Source: Streptomyces sp. MMG1121 (lineage in GTDB: Bacteria; Actinomycetota; Actinomycetes; Streptomycetales; Streptomycetaceae). From it: a stretch of 64,000 bases of DNA. The notes below the pieces were generated by a model that saw only the letters and a list, made by a program, of their open reading frames with translations, ran no database searches and was not told the DNA's origin. Below are positions 1-7,891 of this stretch, piece by piece. Every line of letters starts with the position of its first letter. Position 1 is the first letter of the stretch. The DNA is taken from contig NZ_LGDV01000203.1 of assembly GCF_001280015.1 (NCBI RefSeq), positions 1 through 64,000 of the forward strand, written 5' to 3'. Position numbers and translations under genes: made by a program.

Positions 1-108
1 CAGTCCGGGCGTTGTCTCGATGCGCCGAGTGGTGCCACCGCCAATGGCACGCGGTTGCAGATCTGGGACTGCAACGGTGCCGACGCCCAGAAGTTCGCGC
101 TGAACTGA
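1..108 (+). CDS. C-terminal end of a ricin-type beta-trefoil (lectin) domain protein, partial
   Basis: The first 35 codons read in frame 1 to a TGA at 106-108, so the gene enters from the left edge. The visible peptide contains SGRCLD, then LQIWDCNG and ends AQKFALN. The Q-x-W motif followed by a Cys is the hallmark of the last subdomain of a ricin B-type carbohydrate-binding module. In Streptomyces such modules usually end secreted glycoside hydrolases or other extracellular enzymes. The catalytic part lies outside the window, so the enzyme cannot be named. Confidence 0.85.
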   Translation, partial: QSGRCLDAPSGATANGTRLQIWDCNGADAQKFALN

Positions 109-122
109 GAACTGAGAACTGA
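102..122 (+). repeat. Three tandem copies of a 7-bp unit over a stop codon
   Basis: The unit GAACTGA is present three times in a row, followed by GAA. The first copy holds the TGA stop of the lectin-like gene, so expansion by slippage would leave the protein unchanged. Confidence 0.7.
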
Positions 123-132
123 GAAGCCGATA

Positions 133-162
133 CGACCGTGTCCGGTTCTTCGGGCACGGTCG
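133..162 (+). terminator. Stem-loop terminator after the lectin-like gene
   Basis: Arms CGACCGTGTCCG (133-144) and CGGGCACGGTCG (151-162) pair over 12 bp with one G-T wobble and a 6-nt loop. The hairpin starts 25 nt after the stop codon. There is no T-run, which is usual for high-GC actinomycete terminators. Confidence 0.7.
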
Positions 163-284
163 CAACGCTGCGAAGGCGCGGCCGGCCTGCCCCATGAGCG
201 TGCATGCGCCAAGCCGGTCGCCTGTGACGTCACGGAACCAGAGATCTCCGGACGGCTCGACTCCACGGCGCCTGGCACTGGCGG

Positions 285-995
285 TCAGAGCAGTGGATAG
301 TCGCCCGCACCGTAGCATTCCGTCGGCAGGGGGTCCGGGCAGCCGTCGGGGTCGAGGAGATGGGCGACGACTTCCGCCGCGGTGTGATGCCAGAACCGGT
401 GACGGCGGAGCATCGCGTGGTCGCCGTGGCGGATGACGGCCATCGCCGCCCGCGCCGCCGTGCCCCGCGCCCGGCGCACGTACGCGGCCGAGTCGCCGGG
501 GGAGGTGACCCGGTCCCGTTCGCCGTGCAGGGCCACGATGTGACGGCCCGTCACCTGGTCCACCGGTTCGCCCGGCGGCCACCAGGGGGCGAGGCCGAGC
601 ACCCCGTACACCTGCGGGTGGCCGGCGGCGCGCAGCGCGGCCCTTGCCCCCATGGAGTGGCCGACGAGCACCGTCGGTACAGGACCTGCCAGCGCGGCGA
701 GCCGGCGCAGTGCCTCGTGGGTGTCCGCCACCGGGTCGGCCCGGGTGTCGTTCCAGCCGCATACGCGGTAGCGCACCTGGGCGAGCAGCACATCGCCGTG
801 TGGCCGCGCGGTCGCGATCGCCCGGTGGAAGGGGACCATGCGCAGTGCGGCGAGGTGCCAGGGGTGCGAGGGGCGGAAACTGGCCTCACTTCCTCCGTGC
901 AGCAGCAGTACGGCGGCCCGTGGGCGTGCCGGGAGCAGTCGTGGCACGAGGGCGCCCCCGGGCGCGGCGAGGAACTGGGGTGCGTCCTGGTGCAC
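285..995 (-). CDS. Alpha/beta hydrolase (dienelactone hydrolase-like)
   Basis: A cytoplasmic serine hydrolase of about 236 residues with no signal peptide. It shows an oxyanion-side LLLHGG, the nucleophile elbow GHSMGA and a late H in RHGDHAML, together a Ser-Asp-His triad arrangement. The longer reading frame opens at 1067, but I chose the GTG at 995 because GAAGGAG (1004-1010) sits 8 nt upstream, whereas the upstream frame has no ribosome site. The substrate cannot be told from the sequence. The gene stands alone, convergent with the lectin-like gene and divergent from the small membrane protein at 1191. Confidence 0.8.
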   Translation of the reverse strand: MHQDAPQFLAAPGGALVPRLLPARPRAAVLLLHGGSEASFRPSHPWHLAALRMVPFHRAIATARPHGDVLLAQVRYRVCGWNDTRADPVADTHEALRRLAALAGPVPTVLVGHSMGARAALRAAGHPQVYGVLGLAPWWPPGEPVDQVTGRHIVALHGERDRVTSPGDSAAYVRRARGTAARAAMAVIRHGDHAMLRRHRFWHHTAAEVVAHLLDPDGCPDPLPTECYGAGDYPLL

Positions 996-1190
996 GCTGG
1001 GCACTCCTTCTCGGTCTGCGGACACTGGCTCGCCCCCGTGGCACCGCTGCCAAGCCGGACTGGCCACTTCTCATCGCCGGGCAGCACACAGCCTGAGCCC
1101 TCTTCCAAGTTTCGTCACGGCTGATGGATGAGGCGGCTGGTTCAGGGAACTCGGTGGCCAGGGAACACTGCCAACCGCAGGAGGCACGCC

Positions 1191-1346
1191 ATGATCGCCC
1201 TCGGCATCATTCTGCTGATCATCGGTTTCCTCACAGGTATATCGATCCTGTGGACCATCGGCATCATCCTGACCTTGATCGGAATCGTCCTGTGGGTCAT
1301 GGGGTCCGTTGGTCACGCAGTCGGTGGCCGACGCCACTACTGGTGA
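1191..1346 (+). CDS. Small hydrophobic membrane protein (DUF6131-like)
   Basis: A 51-residue protein with almost no soluble part: two hydrophobic helices separated by a short turn (IILLIIGFLTGI and GIILTLIGIVLWV), then a basic tail ending GGRRHYW. The ATG is preceded by GGAGG with good spacing. From memory this matches the small DUF6131 family that is common in Streptomyces and has no known role. Two copies of CAGGGAAC (1143-1150 and 1159-1166) lie upstream and may be regulatory. The gene sits among stress-type genes. Confidence 0.75.
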   Translation: MIALGIILLIIGFLTGISILWTIGIILTLIGIVLWVMGSVGHAVGGRRHYW

Positions 1347-1490
1347 GCGTAGCGGCCCTTCCGAGCCGTGGACTGCGGCAGCCAAGGACTGCTGCGGCGT
1401 GGCCCGGCTGAGCGGCGGGTGAGAGGTGGGCCGTGCTCGCGGAGGAGCACGGCCCGCTGTGTCTGCCGAGTCGTCGCCCGGTGGCGCGCG

Positions 1491-1790
1491 TCAGGCTGCC
1501 CGGTGAGCGGATCCGGTCGCGGGGTCGCTCGTGGTCCTGCCGTGCCTCCGGCGCGGACGCGTGTTCCTGTGGCGGTGGTGCGCTGTTCCGCCGGCCATCA
1601 GGGCGACTCCCAGGCAGAAGATGAGCGCCAGGGCGAGGCCGGAGCAGAAGAGACCGAGCGGGGTGAGCGTGGCGATGTCGTGACCGAGTACGGACACGGT
1701 GTGGGCCGGGCCGCCGGACAGGTTGTCGTTGATCGCGAGGGCTGTGAAGGCGCCCGTCGCCACGATGAGGAGCAGTCCGAGGAACAGCAT
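1491..1790 (-). CDS. Small two-helix membrane protein, unknown function
   Basis: About 99 residues. A first hydrophobic helix at the N-terminus (MLFLGLLLIVATGAF) is followed by a short extracytoplasmic segment with DNLSGGP, a second helix (LFCSGLALALIFCLGVAL), and a His/Arg-rich cytoplasmic tail. I chose the ATG at 1790 because GAGGAG (1800-1805) is 9 nt away; the next ATG upstream at 1799 would abut that site. Similar short proteins with this DNLSGGP segment are common in Streptomyces, but no function is known to me. It is convergent with the gene at 1191. Confidence 0.7.
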   Translation of the reverse strand: MLFLGLLLIVATGAFTALAINDNLSGGPAHTVSVLGHDIATLTPLGLFCSGLALALIFCLGVALMAGGTAHHRHRNTRPRRRHGRTTSDPATGSAHRAA

Positions 1791-1960
1791 GCGATTCATC
1801 TCCTCAGGGAGTCGTGCCTCTCTCGCAGAGGCGAGTACCTGAAACACGGCGCCTTACACGGCGGTACGGCAGGGTGGAGCTGGGTCGGTCGCAGGTCCTG
1901 GACCAGCTGCGGTGCGGCGCTGGTCGTACGGTTCGGCCGGTGCGCGCGCCGAACGGGGCG

Positions 1961-3052
1961 CTAGGCAACCCGGTATCTCACCACGTCGCACGTCCGCAGC
2001 GTCATTCCGTGCCCGGGTCCCTGCTCCGGTTGGACCGTCCCTCCGGTGGGGTTGAGCGCGCCGTCGAAGAACAGCGACTCGATGCGCACGTGGTCGTGGA
2101 ACCATTCGATGTGGCGGAGGTTCGGGATCGCGGCGGCCGCGGCGGCATGGGCGTTCGGGGCGCAGTGGGCGGAGACCTCCAGCCCGTGGGCCTGGGCGAG
2201 GGCGGCGACCCGGAGGAAGTCGGTGATGCCGCCGCAGCGGGTCGCGTCGGTCTGGAGGCAGTCCACGGCGCCCGCCACGATCATGCGCGCGAAGTAGGGG
2301 AGGTCATAACCGTATTCACCGGCGGTGACCTCGCAGGGCAGGGCGTCGCGAAGCAGGCGCAGGCCGGCCAGGTCGTCCGAGGAGACGGGCTCTTCGAACC
2401 AGCTGACGCCGTAATCGGCGAGGCCGTCGCCGATGCGCAGCGCCTGCTTGCGGGTGTAGGCGCCGTTGGCGTCGACGTACAACTCGGCCTCGGGGCCGAT
2501 GGCCCGGCGCGCCGCGCGGACGCGGGAGAGGTCCCACGGGCTGTCGCGGCCCCGGTCCCCGCCGATCCTGATCTTGACGCGGGGGATGTGCTGCCCGTGC
2601 ACCCAACCGCTGAGCTGCTCGGCGAGACGCCCCTCGGGATAGGTCGTGAACCCGCCGCTGCCGTACACCGCCACGCGTGTACGGGCCGCGCCCAGCAGGC
2701 GGACGAGGGGGAGTCCCAGGAGGCGCGCCTTGAGATCCCACAGGGCGATGTCCATCGCCGAGATCGCGCACGCGGTGATCCCGGGGCGGCCTGCGTTCCG
2801 CACCGATCTGCACATCGCGTCGTGCAGGGCCGGTATGTCCAGGGCGTCATGACCCTCGACCAGGGGAGCGAGGTGCTCGCCGAGCATCAACCCGACGGCC
2901 GCCGGGCCGTACGTCCAGCCCGTGCCGGTGACGTCCCCGGCCGCGACCTCGGCGATCACCATGGTCGTCGTGTCCCAGGCGAGCGTGCCGTCGGCCTCGG
3001 GGCCGTCGGTCGGCACCGTGTACACGGACACCGCGGGTCGGAGGAGTTTCAT
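1961..3052 (-). CDS. Mandelate racemase/muconate lactonizing enzyme family protein (enolase superfamily)
   Basis: A 363-residue enzyme of normal family length. The N-terminal capping domain is followed by the barrel. Visible catalytic landmarks are K-x-K in VKIRIGG, the metal ligands D in YVDANGAY, E in WFEEP and E in TAGEYG, and an H in SAHCAP, which acts as the second base in many members. Such enzymes abstract a proton alpha to a carboxylate (racemisation, epimerisation, dehydration or cycloisomerisation), but the substrate is not predictable. A 36-codon ORF lies 28 nt upstream on the same strand and is probably in the same transcript. Confidence 0.88.
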   Translation of the reverse strand: MKLLRPAVSVYTVPTDGPEADGTLAWDTTTMVIAEVAAGDVTGTGWTYGPAAVGLMLGEHLAPLVEGHDALDIPALHDAMCRSVRNAGRPGITACAISAMDIALWDLKARLLGLPLVRLLGAARTRVAVYGSGGFTTYPEGRLAEQLSGWVHGQHIPRVKIRIGGDRGRDSPWDLSRVRAARRAIGPEAELYVDANGAYTRKQALRIGDGLADYGVSWFEEPVSSDDLAGLRLLRDALPCEVTAGEYGYDLPYFARMIVAGAVDCLQTDATRCGGITDFLRVAALAQAHGLEVSAHCAPNAHAAAAAAIPNLRHIEWFHDHVRIESLFFDGALNPTGGTVQPEQGPGHGMTLRTCDVVRYRVA

Positions 3053-3080
3053 CGGGTACCTGCCTGGGGCCGGACCAGTC

Positions 3081-3191
3081 TCAGTGGCCGCCGCCCGGGT
3101 GCTGCGGCAGCACCTTCGCGTGCTGGAAGTCGAGGAAGTAGCGGGGCGAGGGGAGTATCGGTCCCCTTTCGAAGCACCTGTACTCGGGCAT
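3081..3191 (-). CDS. Possible 36-residue peptide gene upstream of the enolase-superfamily gene
   Basis: The ATG at 3191 has a perfect GGAGG (3200-3204) 8 nt upstream. The 36-codon ORF stops 28 nt before the enzyme start. The peptide begins MPEYRCFERGP, has a middle SPRYFLDFQHAKV and ends HPGGGH, with no signal peptide or membrane segment. I do not recognise it. It could be a translated leader, a regulator of the next gene, or a substrate peptide. A longer frame through it opens further upstream, but only this start has a ribosome site. Confidence 0.5.
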   Translation of the reverse strand: MPEYRCFERGPILPSPRYFLDFQHAKVLPQHPGGGH

Positions 3192-3210
3192 GCGTGTAAC
3201 CTCCGTCACA

Positions 3211-3233
3211 GAAAGGGAAACCGGCTCCCTTTC
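3211..3233. promoter_or_regulatory. Perfect 8-bp inverted repeat upstream of the 36-codon ORF
   Basis: GAAAGGGA (3211-3218) and TCCCTTTC (3226-3233) flank a 7-nt spacer. The element sits just upstream of the GGAGG of the small ORF, where a repressor operator or 5'-leader hairpin would be placed. A related CCCTTTCGAA occurs inside the small ORF near 3162. This is a sequence pattern only; no regulator is identified. Confidence 0.45.
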
Positions 3234-3632
3234 GAGTAACCGGCGTGCGGAGGCGGAAACCGGCAGATTCCGGGAGATCCGGCCGGCGGCGGGCCAGTGC
3301 GGTGCGGCAGCCCTCTCGAACAGTCGCTGGTCCTGGGCGATCAGGCGTGCGCCCGGCCCGCGACGGCCGGGGCCCGGAACGGTGCGGGCGGCTTCCGGTG
3401 TCATGGGGGACCGGATGCCCGCCTGCGGCTCCGCCGCGCGCCCGAGCCGACCCGTCACGGCGGCTCAGCGCACACGTCGAGCGCGGGTACGGCTGCCGCA
3501 CCGGTTACGGGTCCTTCGCCGGGCCGGATCGCGATCTCACGGAAAGTCACTGCCCGTAACCTTCCGTCCGCCCGTTTCCGTCCGCCGGAGTACTCCAGAG
3601 CCGGGCACCTGTGCGCCGCCGCCCAACGGCAG

Positions 3633-3657
3633 GTTTAGTGTCCCGGCACGCGGGCAG
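3633..3657 (+). promoter_or_regulatory. Possible SigB-type promoter of the sigma factor gene
   Basis: GTTT, a 15-nt spacer and GGGCAG lie about 135 nt before the sigma gene. Streptomyces SigB-group promoters are GNNT(T), 14-16 nt, GGGTAY; the -10 here deviates at two positions. Auto-control of the sigma factor would be typical of the family. The 3192-3632 stretch upstream holds no other gene I can support. Confidence 0.35.
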
Positions 3658-3793
3658 GGGACAACCAGAGTGTTTCGGACAGGAGGCACATCCGTGGGAG
3701 CGACGTCTTCGTCGCCCGGATGCGGCCGTCCGAAACGCGGTCGCAGGTCCACGGTGATCGTTCATCCGTCTCGCACGAGAGTGGTGACGCACC

Positions 3794-4588
3794 ATGCGAA
3801 CCCCTACGAGCGCGCAGTACCGTGCGCATGACGACGCCCCGGACACCGAGCAGGCGTTCCGCCGGCTCGCCGTGCTGCCCCCGGGGCGCCAGCGCGAAGC
3901 ACTCCGCGAGGAGCTGGTCGAGGCCTGGCTGCCGATGGCCGAGCGCATCGCGGGCCGGTACCGCAGCCGCGGCGAGAGCTACGAGGATCTGCGCCAGGTC
4001 GCGGCCCTCGGACTGGTCAAAGCGATCGACCGCTACGACCCGGCGCGCGGCCACGCATTCGAGAGTTACGCCGTTCCCACGGTCACGGGAGAGATCAAGC
4101 GGCACTTCCGCGACCACATGTGGACCGTCCATGTGCCGCGCAGGGTCCAGGAGTTGCGCAACCGGGTACGAACGGCCTGTCAGGAGCTGTCCCCGGGCGT
4201 CTCGGACAGCTGGCCCAGTGTCCGCGAGATCGCCGGGCTGGCCGAGCTGAGCGAAGAGGACGTCCGGACCGGGCTCGAGGCGCTCGACAGCTTCAACGCG
4301 TTGTCGCTCGATGCGGAGGTCTTCGGCAGCGACGACGGCTACTCTCTCGGCGACGCGCTGGGCGCGTGCGACCCGGCCCTCGACACCGTCGTGGACCGCG
4401 AGGCCGTCAAGCCCCGTCTGGAGGCCCTGCCCGAGCGCGAACGCACGATCCTGTACATGAGGTTCTTCAAGGACATGACCCAAAGCCGTATCGCCGAGCA
4501 ACTGGGCATCTCGCAGATGCACGTCTCGCGCCTGATCAACCGGTGCTGCGACCAACTGCGCGAAGAGGTCCTGCAGGATGTCGCATGA
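3794..4588 (+). CDS. RNA polymerase sigma factor, SigB/SigF/SigG family
   Basis: A 264-residue group 3 sigma factor. Region 2 spans about residues 40-110, with LRQVAALGLVKAIDRYDP and the -10-reading FESYAVPTVTGEIKRHFRDH. Region 3 begins at VHVPRRVQELRNRV. Region 4 at the C-terminus has LPERERTILYMRFFKDMTQSRIAEQLGISQMHVSRL, a complete helix-turn-helix for the -35. These sigma factors direct stress, osmotic or developmental genes and are normally held by anti-sigma kinases, but no anti-sigma gene lies next to it here. Candidate target promoters appear upstream of 7284 and 11822. Confidence 0.92.
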   Translation: MRTPTSAQYRAHDDAPDTEQAFRRLAVLPPGRQREALREELVEAWLPMAERIAGRYRSRGESYEDLRQVAALGLVKAIDRYDPARGHAFESYAVPTVTGEIKRHFRDHMWTVHVPRRVQELRNRVRTACQELSPGVSDSWPSVREIAGLAELSEEDVRTGLEALDSFNALSLDAEVFGSDDGYSLGDALGACDPALDTVVDREAVKPRLEALPERERTILYMRFFKDMTQSRIAEQLGISQMHVSRLINRCCDQLREEVLQDVA

Positions 4589-5185
4589 TCGCGGCTCTCA
4601 CCTCACGCCGGCTCGTCGAGGCGGTGTCGGGCACGTCGGGGACGGAGCGGGCGAAGTGCCGCGTCGCGTCGAAGTCCGTGCGCAGGTCGAGCGGATCCAG
4701 CGGGGTGCAGGCCGGGCGGTGGTCGGGAACGTCCTTGTGGTGGAAGGATTTCCCTCGTATCCGTCGGGACGGCGCTCACCAACGGCCGGTCGCATCCACC
4801 GGGTGCCCACCGGAGCGGATCCCATGCCGGTCGGAGGTCCGCATCCGTGCCGTCGGAGGAACTGCGGGCCTGACCGTGCACAGGAAACTACGACCAGGGC
4901 GAACCACCGTGCGGTGACCGTCCGCTACACCGTCAGCACGGTGAGGCCGTGCAGACGCTGGTACGGCCGGGCAGCGCCACCAGGCCGACGGCGGACGGCG
5001 GGAGTACGCCGGTGCCGACGCGGAGCAGGACCAGCACGCACATGACGGAGCGTCATCTCACGCCCTCCCGCGGTCCTGCGCCTCGCGGGCGCGGGTACTC
5101 GCGGGCCTCGGGGCGAGGCACCGCGGGAACGGGTGGGACGCCGGACCGGTGATCGAGGGATCGCTGTGGGTGACTGGGTGGTGGT
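4589..5185. other. Non-coding stretch without a supported gene
   Basis: About 600 bp between the sigma gene and a decayed remnant. Open frames exist only because of the high GC content; none has a ribosome site with plausible protein composition. Confidence 0.5.
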
Positions 5186-5358
5186 GGCGACCGCAAGGCC
5201 CTGGACGGGGCCCGACGTCTCGGGCTGCCGGTCTCGCCCGAGCGGCTGGGCGGCCTCGTCACGGGCCGCGACGTGACCCCGCCTGGTGGACCCTGGTCCA
5301 CGCCGCGCTCGGGAAGCCGCTCGCCGCCGAGGTGCTCGCCGCGGCCGGTGCCGGATGA
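5186..5358 (+). pseudogene. Frameshifted remnant of an unidentified gene
   Basis: Two adjacent frames join into one protein-like sequence: LGLPVSPERLGGLVTGRDV in the first frame passes into PAWWTLVHAALGKPLA in the next near 5275, ending at TGA 5358. The composition is protein-like only across the shift. I do not recognise the family. Confidence 0.4.
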
Positions 5359-5522
5359 CAGCTCGTACGAACCGTGCGCGCGCGGCCATGTGCTTGAGGC
5401 CCCTTCCGCCAGCACGACGACCGACGGTTCGCCGCGCTGGCACAGCTCCTTCGGAAAGAGCAGGATGGATGAGCTGGAGCAGTACGTGACGGGCGTACGG
5501 CGCATCGGATTCCGGAGGGTTG

Positions 5523-5858
5523 ATGACCACGGACGGGGGCCCGGCCGGGGCCGACGGCGAGCGCGTGCGCGAGCTGGAGGAAGAGGTCGGCCAGCTCAGG
5601 CAGGCCGTCAGCTCGCACGCGGTCGTGGATCAGGCCATCGGGATGATGGTCGCGCTGGGCCGGGTCACCCCGGATCAGGGGTGGGTCGTGCTGAAGGACG
5701 TCTCCCAGCGCACGAACATCAAACTGCGCCATGTCGCGGAGTCGATCCTCGTCTGGGGGCGGCGCGGTGAGATCTCTCCGGACATCCGGGTCGCGCTGGA
5801 AGAAGCCCTCGACCGGCACGGTCCCGCGCAGATTCCCGGTGCACCCTCGACGGACTGA
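5523..5858 (+). CDS. ANTAR domain protein
   Basis: A protein of about 111 residues. A short N-terminal coiled-coil-like stretch (RVRELEEEVGQLRQAV) is followed by an ANTAR domain with VVDQAIGMMVALGRVTPDQG and a C-terminal helix SQRTNIKLRHVAESI. ANTAR domains bind RNA hairpins and act as antiterminators. Most are joined to a GAF sensor, but here only the output domain remains, so it may respond to a partner protein. The ATG at 5523 follows GGAGGG closely. The 3' half overlaps the reading frame of the cation efflux gene on the opposite strand. Confidence 0.8.
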   Translation: MTTDGGPAGADGERVRELEEEVGQLRQAVSSHAVVDQAIGMMVALGRVTPDQGWVVLKDVSQRTNIKLRHVAESILVWGRRGEISPDIRVALEEALDRHGPAQIPGAPSTD

Positions 5859-6892
5859 CGGAGCGGCGTCTGGTCGCCTCGCGCAGGACGTGGTGTTCGC
5901 GGACGAGCTGCCGGATCGCCTCCTCGTGCACAGTGAGGGGCTGGCGCAGGTCCGCCTCCTTCCGTACCGGGCGCATCGGTGATGTCCAGGAACACATGTG
6001 TGGCCGGCGGCCACTTGGCAGTGATCCGCCGCTTGAGCCGCACACACACCAGCTCGATCTCCTCGCTGTCGAGCCCGGGCACCAGATCGACGCGCGCGGC
6101 GACCAGCACCGAGTCCATGCCCAGCCGCATGGTCAGCAGTGCCGCGACCTTGTCGATCTCGGCCTGGGACGCGAGGAAGTCCTCGATGCGATCGCGTAGT
6201 TCCGCATCGACCGCCTCGCCGATCAGCCGGTCCCGCGCCTCGCGGGCCAGCCGGTAGGCGACGCCCACCAGGAGGGCCCCGATCCCCATGGACGCGCCGG
6301 CCTCCCAGACCACCTGCCCGGTCACCAGGTGCAGCGCGATACCGAACGCCGCGAGAAGCACACCGATCACGGCCGTCGAGTCCTCCGCGATCACCGTGCG
6401 CAGAGCCGGGTCGGTCGTGCCCTCCCGATGCCAACGAGCCTGGTGCAGGGCGCGTATCAGGGAGGCACCGTCGGCCAGCAGCGCGACCCCCAGCACGGCC
6501 AGCCCCAGCAGACAGCCCTTCAGCGGCTCCTGCTGGTTCGTACGCAGGGCCTGAACACCCTGGTACACCGAGAAGCAGCCACCCATGACGAAGATGCCCA
6601 CCGCGGCCAACAGCGCCCAGAAGTAGCGTTCCTTGCCGTACCCGAACGGATGCCGCTCGTCGGCGGGCCGCTCGCTGCGGTGCACGGCGATGAGCAGGAA
6701 CACTTCGTTCAGACTGTCCGCGACCGAGTGCGCCGCCTCCGAGAGCAGAGCGGGGGATCCCGCGAGGAGCCCGGCGACCGCTTTGGCCACGGCTATCACG
6801 ACGTTCGCGCCGAGCGCGACGAAGACGGTGACCCGGGTTCGCAGGTCCCGGGCCGTGGACTCCCGATCGCGCTGCCCGTCGGTGTGCGTCAC
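5675..6892 (-). CDS. Cation diffusion facilitator (CDF) family metal transporter, odd C-terminus
   Basis: An inner-membrane divalent-metal/H+ antiporter. The membrane domain has six helices with the metal-site motif SEAAHSVADSLNE and HPFGYGKERYFW; the cytoplasmic domain ends near DITDAPG. I chose the GTG at 6892 because GGAGGG (6901-6906) is 8 nt upstream; the longer frame to 7030 adds a low-complexity leader. After DITDAPG about 80 residues have poor composition and run over the ANTAR gene, while another frame reads PVRKEADLRQPLTVHEEAI, which looks more like real protein. A frameshift near 5965 is therefore likely, in nature or in the assembly. Confidence 0.85.
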   Translation of the reverse strand: MTHTDGQRDRESTARDLRTRVTVFVALGANVVIAVAKAVAGLLAGSPALLSEAAHSVADSLNEVFLLIAVHRSERPADERHPFGYGKERYFWALLAAVGIFVMGGCFSVYQGVQALRTNQQEPLKGCLLGLAVLGVALLADGASLIRALHQARWHREGTTDPALRTVIAEDSTAVIGVLLAAFGIALHLVTGQVVWEAGASMGIGALLVGVAYRLAREARDRLIGEAVDAELRDRIEDFLASQAEIDKVAALLTMRLGMDSVLVAARVDLVPGLDSEEIELVCVRLKRRITAKWPPATHVFLDITDAPGTEGGGPAPAPHCARGGDPAARPRTPRPARGDQTPLRQSVEGAPGICAGPCRSRASSSATRMSGEISPRRPQTRIDSATWRSLMFVRWETSFSTTHP

Positions 6893-7166
6893 GAACGCAG
6901 CCCTCCAGTCTGCCGAGCCGTCACTGACAGCCGCGTCGCTCGACGGACGCGACGTTGGTCGAACGGGGACTCCGGCTCGCCCGCGCGCCGGCGTCCGCCG
7001 CTCACCGGCGACTGCCCCGGTGAGCGCCATGCATGCCGGGAGCGGGACCCACGTGCGCGGGATCGGTGCCCATGCGCCCGCGCATTTTCCGATGCCCGGC
7101 GTGAAGGGGCCGGGGGAGGCGGGCGGGAATCGTACCGGGTGTTTCCGTCGAATTCATGCGGCACAT

Positions 7167-7191
7167 GTCTGTCCGGGCCGCGGCCGGGTAC
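7167..7191 (+). promoter_or_regulatory. SigB-type promoter for the 7284-8359 gene pair
   Basis: GTCT, a 15-nt spacer and GGGTAC match the GNNT(T)-N15-GGGTAY consensus of Streptomyces SigB-group promoters. The site is 93 nt before the ATG at 7284. The rest of 6893-7283 shows nothing else. Confidence 0.5.
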
Positions 7192-7283
7192 TCGCGGGAT
7201 CCAGGAAGTGTGACGGCATTAAGGAGATAAGGGAATTCCAGCACGTATCAACGGCAGAGCGGGACGCGGTCGAGGAGGCTCTT

Positions 7284-7829
7284 ATGTCGACCACCGCAAC
7301 ACTGATCGCCATCATCGTCCCGATAGCGATCATAGTGGCCCTCGCCGCGATGGGCCTGTGGATCACGGTGAGGCGCCGGCGGCTGCGGGAGCGGTTCGGG
7401 CCGGAGTACAGCCGGGCCGTGAGTTCGGGGGACAGCCGGCTGTCCAGCGAAAGTGAGCTGCGCTCACGCGAGAAGAGGCATGCCGACCTGGACCTCAAGG
7501 AGCTGCCCCCGGAGGACCGCGAACGATACACCGAGCAGTGGAAGGGCCTGGAACAGGACTTCGTCGACAAACCCGATACGAGCGTCGACGAAGCGGACCG
7601 TCTGATCACGCGGGTCATGGCGGACCGAGGTTATCCACTGGAAGGCTACGAGCAGCGGGTCAAAGACCTCTCTGTCGAGCACTCCGGCACCCTGGACCAA
7701 TACCGAGCCGCGCACGAGGTCGCGCTCCTCACCAGGAGCGGCGGCGCGACAACGGAGCAACTGCGGGGTGCGATGGTGCGTTACCGCGCTCTTTTCCGGG
7801 ACTTGCTGAACAAACCCGTCAGTGAATGA
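7284..7829 (+). CDS. Membrane-anchored protein of unknown function, first of a paralogous pair
   Basis: 181 residues. An N-terminal helix (LIAIIVPIAIIVALAAMGLWITV) anchors a charged cytoplasmic domain. The soluble part contains RYTEQWKGLEQDFVDKP, a middle ADRLITRVMADRGYP and ends VRYRALFRDLLNKP. GGAGG precedes the ATG. The soluble domain resembles that of the next gene: RY-x-E-x-W-x(3)-Q-x-x-F-V-D, a shared x-AD-x-L-x-x-x-V segment, and RYR-x-LF-x-x-LL. I infer duplication followed by loss or gain of the anchor. A SigB-type promoter upstream suggests stress control. The function is unknown. Confidence 0.75.
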   Translation: MSTTATLIAIIVPIAIIVALAAMGLWITVRRRRLRERFGPEYSRAVSSGDSRLSSESELRSREKRHADLDLKELPPEDRERYTEQWKGLEQDFVDKPDTSVDEADRLITRVMADRGYPLEGYEQRVKDLSVEHSGTLDQYRAAHEVALLTRSGGATTEQLRGAMVRYRALFRDLLNKPVSE

Positions 7830-7891
7830 CGCGGGCCCGGAACAACAAGACACGACTCGGATCGAGACCGCAGGGAAGGAAGTGAGTCGAC

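Noticed and set aside
4578..5045. 155-codon ORF after the sigma factor gene as an anti-sigma factor
   Set aside because: It has no HATPase motif, overlaps the end of the sigma gene and has no ribosome site; composition is that of chance high-GC frames.
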